From Daphnia carinata (Eukaryota > Arthropoda > Branchiopoda > Diplostraca > Daphniidae), in contig NC_081339.1 in the NCBI RefSeq assembly GCF_022539665.2, positions 1,860,001 to 1,924,000 on the forward strand: DNA of 64,000 nucleotides, written 5' to 3'. Under the pieces are notes generated by a model, which searched no databases, was not told the DNA's origin, and saw nothing but the letters and a program-made list of their open reading frames with translations. Position 1 is the stretch's first letter, and each line of letters begins with the position of its first letter. Positions 54,601 to 64,000 of this stretch are shown in pieces. The position numbers were made by a program, and so were the translations under genes.

Positions 54601-55141
54601 TTTCTTGGATTTGGAAGTGGACGGAATCGTAGAAGGCCGCGTAGTACTGGAAACTCGACCGGATGTCGCCCCAAAGATGGCCAAGAATTTTGCATCGCTT
54701 TGCATGGGAGAGAAGGGATTCGGCTACAAAGGATGCCAAGTCTTTCAATGCTGGGGAGGTGAATCTTGCATCGCTGGCGACTTTGAATGCAATTCGGGAC
54801 GTGGAGGAAGATCAATCTACGCGGAGGAACCCTTCTTTATGCCTGACGACAGCAAACTTCCCTGTATACGAGCGGCGATCGGGATGAGAAGGACACAGAA
54901 AAAGCATCACAGCCAGGGCCTGGTGGGTTCTCAATTCCGTATTCTACTACGAGACATGCCCTTTTTCACTGGTGTCTTTGGCCACGTCATCCACGGACTG
55001 GAATTGGTGGAGCGCGTCTCTTTTCTTGGCGATCATCAAGGTTTCCCTCGAAAACTCATCACCGTAGCTAATTGCGGACTGCTCAGTTAGAAGAAAACCG
55101 TCTCTCCAATTTGCTCTGTTCGCTTTTCTTCTTAAAACAAC

Positions 55142-55173
<32 letters not shown>

Positions 55174-57930
55174 GAAAACAAAAGGCAACCGGGTTAACCC
55201 GAAAAAACCTAATATTTTTCTCCCAGCCCCTTCGAAAGCAACGAGTTTTTTTTTTCACGTAGTGAAATGTAACAACTTGAAGGATCTACATCTGACCTTT
55301 TTCTTTTGACGACCGATACAAAATATTGCATCGCCCAGTTTGAAAACTGCCACACGTTGTTTGGTAAATAGCAAGAACTATTGTTATTTCTTTGTCGTAC
55401 TTTTTTCCCCCGTCGTCGATTTAGTTATTGCCCACCTTCCGCTACATTTCGTCGACCCTATCGTGAAGTTCGGATCACCCATTTGAAAAATGTCCCTGTT
55501 TTTTTTTCCCTTTTTCTTTCCATCTTTAGCCCCCCACTCCCTACCGTTGTGTTATGGTGCCTGCGTTGTGTTTTTGGCGTAAACATTGAAAAAACAAAAA
55601 AAAAATCGTTAGTCTTTATTAACACTGCGTGAAAGGCAAATTTGCTATTTTTTTGTCCAACGAATTTTTAGGTTGTTACAACACGTCGACATGTCTAGTC
55701 TGTCAGTGTGTGCGTGTGCGAGTATGTGTCGGGAAAAATACGGAGTGCCTTTTGGTTTTTGCTTATGTCGCACCTTCCTCGGCTTGTTACCTCTTTCCTT
55801 CCCTCTTTTCGGCGTATCGGAATTTATTAATGTCTCGAGTTTATCGTGGTTGTTACGGACTGTAACCTTCTCTAGCTCCTTCCCAATTCCTCTTAGAACT
55901 TTCAACAACAACAAACAAAAAAAAAAAACTTCATCCATACGTGGATAAACTGAAGGGAAACCTGAATGCTGAAATACACGTAACGATCGCTGTCGACCCT
56001 TTTCTTCTTGGTCGTATTCTTGCCGTAAAAAAAGCAAAGAAAAAAAACTAATCCAACAAAAATTTCACTGACCTTGTAGTACACATCTGGGATGTACTTT
56101 TCAGCCGTCGACTGTCGAGCGTATGCTAATTCTGGAGCGTCTTTGGTAGGCACTAGACATTCATCACGAACTAAGGCCTGGCATTGATTGGAAACCTGGT
56201 ATCCTTCCATGTGCACCTGATTTTGCGAGTCACCTGTGAATGCACAAAATTTATTCTAAACTCTCCCATTTATATTTTTAAAATAACTGACCGGTGACAC
56301 AGACTGTAACGAATTTCGAGCCGAAGTAACCGTCTGATGAGAAGCGGCATGGATTTGGATGAAGTGACTGGAAATGTCCCGCCATAACGCATTCTTGAGC
56401 CGAAAGGAAGTGCGTTTCAGCATTGCGGAAATTGCGTACAGTTCCCTTGGAAACATCTTCTGCCACTAAGTCGGTAAATATCCATCCTATACAGGACAGT
56501 CCAAGCTTGGCAGCCAGGCGGTCAACAAGAGACTGGCGAGGGTCTGGTAGCAAGCGAACAGAATCACGTGTCGATTCCTTAAAGAAATGCATCCTCACGA
56601 TAATCCTGGATATCATGTCCATCACTGAATATTCTACATACCTGAGGAGGTTCATAAATGGCTGCAACTGTCCCTTTAATCCCCAGTGGTACATCCAAAT
56701 GCACGTCGAATCTGGTGGTAAGAAACGGTTTTGAAAAATAATGATTTCAACTAACTTTTTAAAATCTTTTCAACTTACTTTCCGTAGAGGAATCCTATTC
56801 GCTGCCTACCGGTTACACGCCAGTAATGAAGAAAGCATTCGACTAGGTTTGGATTTTCAAAGACAACATTGTCAACGTGACGATAAGGCTACGCACATGA
56901 GGGGGAGGAAGGAGAGAGAAAAAAAATTAGTATCGTGCAACATCATGAAATTTCGTAACCTCGTACTTGACTATTGAGAGTAATGGCTTTAGGCTGGCAT
57001 TTGGAGCAGACACCTTTTGGCCAAGGCGGGTGACCGGTGCAACCTGGTTTGATCCGGCAACTTATGTTATCCAAATTGGCATATTTTCCCCCATCCAAAC
57101 CGCTTGACAGCTTCCGTAAGTAAGCGTTAAACGACATGTGCTTAACATTCAGATCCTTGAGGTACGAAGCATCATATGGTTCCAGTGGCAGACAATGGAT
57201 ACAGGAGGAATTATCTCCGTGGAGGCAACTAAAATTCAAAACAATTCTTTAACTGCCAGTTAATTAATAATACAAAATTCGTCTGAAATAGCCATGGTGT
57301 GGGAAAAAATGAAGTTAAAAAACCTGTTAACTCAAAACATAAAGTAACAAAAATGTGTGATTGCAAGCCCTACTGTTCCTTGCAACTACAATATTAAAAA
57401 AAAAAAAAAAAAAAAAAGAGGCTTACTTCTTAGGATCACGTTTCCTCTTGACAGTACCATCCATCTTCTGCAATAGCAGATCAACTTGATCTTCATCAAC
57501 AGTTGAACGGATTGGTATTTTGGATCCAGGCATGCTGAGTGCCAGTGTGGAAAGCGATGATGATGTATTGCTAATTTGATTTTTGGCTTTGCCATTGCCA
57601 TTTTGTTGCTCAGCATGTTGAACTGCACCAGCAATATGTGACAGGAAAATCATATCACCATGCTTCAGTCCATAACTAGCCAAAGTCTTTGTATCTGATG
57701 AAGCAATTTCTTGAGACTTGTCACGTTTCCCATACAATGTGAAAGGGTATTCTATTGTTTCAAATGCATTCAAGACCTATGAAAATCCAAATAAAGATGA
57801 GACTAGATTATATGGCTATGATATGAATTAATTTTGTGTAAATTCATACCTTTTCAAATAGTTCTTTTGTAACAGCAAGATTATCAATATCCACTCGACG
57901 TGTGCCTTCTGGAGACTGGATTCTGAGCAT
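51666..57930 (-). CDS. NPLOC4: NPL4, ubiquitin-binding cofactor of Cdc48/p97
   Basis: Npl4 with Ufd1 recruits ubiquitylated proteins to the p97/Cdc48 unfoldase, for example in ER-associated degradation. Exons are 57850-57930, 57427-57776, 56967-57228, 56779-56888, 56642-56711, 56292-56577, 56073-56233, 52203-52351, 51997-52135 and 51666-51923 (621 residues, exact frame; human 608). The order is an N-terminal ubiquitin-like domain ([24 protein letters not shown]), the NPL4 zinc finger ([26 protein letters not shown]), the MPN-like core ([30 protein letters not shown]-type [50 protein letters not shown]), and a C-terminal NZF finger ([15 protein letters not shown]). The first coding exon starts with ATG directly after an acceptor, so an upstream exon exists and may be untranslated. 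The last intron has a GC donor. A 3.7-kb intron contains another gene. Confidence 0.95.
53180..53194. promoter_or_regulatory. Paired CACGTG E-boxes upstream of the nested gene
   Basis: CACGTG occurs at 53180-53185 and again at 53189-53194, next to an inverted CCAAT core (ATTGG, 53174-53178), about 340 bases before the start codon at 53531. Such motifs bind basic helix-loop-helix factors. The pairing and position suggest the promoter of the nested gene; binding is not shown. Confidence 0.45.
53531..55090 (+). CDS. B-box plus cyclophilin-like protein, intronless, nested in an NPL4 intron
   Basis: A single open frame of 519 residues lies inside the 3.7-kb NPL4 intron on the opposite strand. The N-terminus has paired cysteines ([14 protein letters not shown]), then a B-box type zinc finger ([36 protein letters not shown]). 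Residues about 140-300 are helical and rich in Gln, Leu and Glu, as in a coiled coil. The C-terminal part from about residue 355 is a cyclophilin fold: [48 protein letters not shown] and [16 protein letters not shown]. The FHR catalytic motif of active cyclophilins is replaced ([10 protein letters not shown]), so isomerase activity is unlikely. A B-box and cyclophilin on one chain suggests a TRIM-like scaffold or ubiquitin-ligase-related role, which is inference; a complete RING is not evident. TTTTAAAATAG before the leader could be the acceptor of a 5' untranslated intron. Confidence 0.93.
   Translation: METQADLTATPLSDACPTCNNVLEFDWTSAEKVCINCIHNLQYKDDLILDLNEMASNFSLVQLGNYQSIPTSMASPVNSSLHSSPEVFLPKSLGETSECPLHHSACLYWCYTCMTPACLVCTSQQHSMLTGHRTGPLNEAQSLLLSQLQVEVQAVKKIHSDNKLLTGSHREFLCLVMEACTSLENLMREELSSLNKQSSSAVANGLSEEDTTQFLLNKVTFQLAGLSGPDEAAEMLRSLQSERIRLQTKQQQLAMQLTLNRVIGSSNQVLDLHTFRQAVQNLRYSGNRGPSTMELLQSPPNQPDAVALLANVCNARLYTKQLLASSLLTSTSPNKSNNSMASVLSPTSPLHSSFPRFFLDLEVDGIVEGRVVLETRPDVAPKMAKNFASLCMGEKGFGYKGCQVFQCWGGESCIAGDFECNSGRGGRSIYAEEPFFMPDDSKLPCIRAAIGMRRTQKKHHSQGLVGSQFRILLRDMPFFTGVFGHVIHGLELVERVSFLGDHQGFPRKLITVANCGLLS
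55143..55172 (+). repeat. 30-base A tract downstream of the nested gene
   Basis: An uninterrupted run of 30 A residues starts about 50 bases after the stop codon of the intronless gene. It could be the remnant tail of a retroposed mRNA or a simple slippage tract. I see no AATAAA immediately before it. Confidence 0.8.
55173..56072. other. Remaining part of the NPL4 intron
   Basis: This part of the NPL4 intron probably carries the 3' flank of the nested gene. It is rich in T and TTC runs. I see no further coding sequence. Confidence 0.55.
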
Positions 57931-60144
57931 CTAAGAAAATACATTTTTTAATTACGCATTTAAACATGTGAATAAATAGCAAATGAACATAAAAATACTT
58001 ATAGGAGTTCTATATTAGATACATTGCGATAGGGAAAAAAGCGAAAGTTTTAACATAAAATTGCATCCCTAGGTACTACAGGAAGATCAACGTTTATAAC
58101 CAATAAGTCGGCCAAACCATACCATCTTTATGCTTTTTATACAACTCAAGAAGTAGTTGAAGGTTCGGGACGGACAATTTAAGTTGAGTTACTCAGCAGA
58201 TCCAACAAAAGACCACAGAGGATGTTTTCGTTTACTCGAACAAATGAACTTTGAGTGTTCCCAACGTTCTGTTATGTGATAGGTCACAGTAGACGGTCAC
58301 TAGATGGCATGACTTGCAATTTTCTGAGGTAGATTGGAAACTCTGTCACAGCAGTTTCTATGTGACAAACGTTTTGAGTTTTTTTTCGAATTGAACAATA
58401 CGAAAACTATTAAAGCGATAAAAAATGATTCGATATTAACGAACAAAAATATGTAGTCATTTTCATGGGTTTTGAGGTGTGATTCTGATATTTCGAAAAT
58501 CGGACCAAAGGTTGCATTACAGAACTCCGGTGCAATCACGTTAAAGCATGGTGGTTCAACTGGCTATGGCTACTTTCATTTGTGATCCTTGAAACAGATT
58601 CACATTAGATAGATAACGTCTTGGTTTGCACCATGTACGTTTGCGACGCCCATACATTTTTTTTTAGAGTTTTTAGGTTGAATGTGTAAAAACGGAATAC
58701 AGCATATCCGAGTTGAGAGTGCCACACAATCTTTTTCAGTCTAGAAAAATACAATTACGAAATGGTTCTCGATTTTTTTGAACCACATTAGGCTTAGTTG
58801 TAAACCATCACCTTCAGCTCCTAATAAATAAAGAATGAAGCACTGTCTCACAGTTACGAAATATCATCTAGACGTTTCGTAACTGGTTCGGAGTAGACTG
58901 CATATAGTTAACTATTTGTCCTTAGGCATGGCATCTTTAGCTTAAGGAGCGAGAAAAGATCAACACGTTCGACGCTTTCACGATCTTATAAGCCGCTTTG
59001 TAAAGTAGGAAAGCTATCGTGGTATAATGACGAACATTATAACGATATTCAGTACAGTAATTAACAAGACGTGGTCACTAACGAAGAAAGTGTAAGCCAC
59101 CTCGTGAATTAAGAATCAAAACTTACTTCAAATAACTTTGAAAACAATTGGGAAACAATGTTTCTTGTTCACTTCTCTGAAGACATACAAACACGCATAC
59201 AATTAAGGATACCATAATGGTTCAACCTATAATCCCGCACTCAAATCACTATGCCACATTAGACAATAATGTCCATTGTCTTGATGTAAGTTTAATAGAT
59301 CACGAGAAACGAGAGGGAAGTGAGGACACATGGAAAATATAGGAAAACGGGAAGAAAAAATGTTTTCATGTCAGAGGGGAAGGGAGGGTTGTGCTGATGA
59401 TCAGATCTGCAACAAGAGGCAGTGCACTCGCCAAATGAAATTTGGAAGAAATCATTAGAGTTCGTGTGCAACTAAACAACAGTAGAGGATGAAAAGTAGT
59501 AGATTGCCAAATTTGCCTTTCAGGGTAATATGTCGAATATTACACGAGTGGTCATACTGAATTTGAGCGTTCCAGCATACGGCTCATCACAGAGAAATGT
59601 GCTGATGAGTCATCCGTTCTGCCACTGCAGTTCTCTACTACCACTCTAATAACAAAAGATAACAGTTGTTGCATTGTCCTATTTTCAAAATTGGATTTGT
59701 CGTGGTTGTTAAGTGTCTTGAGTTCATAAGGCAAATCAGAGCGCACGGAACGAAAGTCGTACCCTGCCTGGAGTGTGATGAACCACGACGGGGAAAACAA
59801 GACAATTTACTGGTTCACTATGTGTTTCAATAACGGGAAACTGAATGATGCAAAGACGATCGTGAGATCTCGAACAGTTTCCCTTTGGTTAATAGTTAGT
59901 GATTTGACGTACGCATGGAACCAGTTCGCTAATTAAATCGAAAGTCAATAGAAAAATGGGTGAATATTCATAACGAGACCGTAAGAAATGTTAAAATAAA
60001 AAAAAATAAACAAAGATATCTTGGCTCAGGCTAGTCAAATTGCTGCCTGTGCGAATGCAATGTCCATGAGAGGAGCTATAAAAAAAAAAGAAAGAAAAAA
60101 GGGGAAAAAAAGGAGAAACGTTTGTAAAGTAGGGTACGTCCAGC
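57931..60144. other. Gap between NPL4 and p66 (promoter of NPL4, 3' flank of p66)
   Basis: Both neighbouring genes are on the minus strand, so this 2.2-kb stretch holds the NPL4 upstream region and the p66 3' untranslated region. I see no supported gene in it. Confidence 0.6.
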
Positions 60145-63442
<3,298 letters not shown>

Positions 63443-64000
63443 GATAGGTTTATCACACAAATCTGGTTTTTCTGTTAATGTTCAAACATATGCAGATGGT
63501 TAGGATCACCAAATAAAATAAGTTGCATGAGGAAGAAAAAGGAGGTCAACATCGGCATCAAGATGGCGTGAAAGACAACGGTTCCCCTTGTTTCACGAAT
63601 CACGAATCGCCCAACATCACTTGCGGCCGGGATGATAGAAACGTGTCAATGAAATGAAACCCAGGACATTTGCCTTTGACGTGGAGAAAAGTGAGGAGTG
63701 GGGTGGGGGTTGGTAGGGCGGAAGGAGATGCACTATACATATCGAGGCACTACTAATGAACGGGGAGACAGAAAGAAGGGGAGGCAGTGGGAAGTAGGTG
63801 GGTGGTAAACGCGAAAGGAGCTTTTCACCGTCCGGGAGGAAGGGGTGGGGTTGGGAGGATTCTGAACTCGCACCGGCTGACCGGCCACCCACCACCCAAT
63901 CTCCCCTTATCCATAAAGACTATACTTCCAAACCTTCTTTACCCACCACCCTCTTTTCCTCCACCTCCTTCCCTTTAGTCAGTCGTTACTTTCCTTCACC
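63443..64000. other. Upstream region of p66
   Basis: This stretch holds the rest of the first p66 exon found (acceptor near 63472) and its upstream sequence. The plus strand is G-rich at about 63695-63860 and then C-rich to the window end. I see no gene in it. Confidence 0.55.

Noticed and set aside
54429-54815. 128-residue minus-strand frame within the nested gene
   Set aside because: It is antisense to the clearly homologous B-box/cyclophilin frame, without resemblance or splice signals.
57399-57417. A run next to an NPL4 exon as a retroposon tail
   Set aside because: It lies within a short intron near the donor side of NPL4 and has no associated element or target duplication.

Overview
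The window is nuclear DNA of an arthropod, most likely a branchiopod crustacean close to Daphnia. The reasons are: gene-dense DNA with many very short introns (mostly 55-100 bp) and GT/AG borders that keep frame; an all-metazoan gene set with arthropod-only families (DM4/12 domain); and a broken copy of a tyrosine-rich 'YYTTKAP'-type repeat protein, a family I associate with Daphnia. The genus is an inference. There is no bacterial-style operon, rRNA, CRISPR or recognisable tRNA.

Layout. 1-6.3 kb: two tandem minus-strand receptor tyrosine kinase paralogues of the PDGFR/VEGFR type, the first cut by the window edge, the second complete. 6.3-12.2 kb: no gene, but one arm of a 1.3-kb inverted duplication. 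12.2-14.6 kb: a complete 12-exon CYP4-type cytochrome P450 (531 aa), flanked by a diverged direct repeat. 14.6-21.8 kb: repeat-rich DNA with a hAT-type MITE that has a perfect 8-bp target duplication, a relic YYTTKAP gene and the second arm of the inverted duplication. 21.8-29.6 kb: a colmedin/gliomedin-type membrane protein (955 aa; collagen, Ig, olfactomedin). 29.6-34.3 kb: no gene seen.

34.3-52 kb is a compact housekeeping block: TENT4 non-canonical poly(A) polymerase, a DM4/12 secreted protein, an unrecognised small secreted protein, protein phosphatase 1 inhibitor 2, DNA ligase IV, nucleoporin Nup85, a second MITE copy with its own perfect 8-bp target duplication, and the mitochondrial rRNA 2'-O-methyltransferase MRM2. 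51.7-57.9 kb: NPL4 (Cdc48/p97 cofactor), whose 3.7-kb intron holds a complete, intronless, opposite-strand gene for a B-box plus cyclophilin-like protein. 60.1-63.4 kb: p66/GATAD2 (simjang), a NuRD subunit with a 35-residue polyglutamine run.

Most genes are unrelated in function and form no pathway. PPP1R2 and LIG4 share a divergent promoter region; LIG4/NUP85 and MRM2/NPL4 converge. Exon models were built by hand from splice signals and family similarity. For nine genes (P450, colmedin, TENT4, DM4/12, the small secreted protein, PPP1R2, LIG4, NUP85, MRM2) and for NPL4 and p66 the exon lengths sum to a whole number of codons, which supports the models. Three introns use GC instead of GT donors (PPP1R2, LIG4, NPL4).
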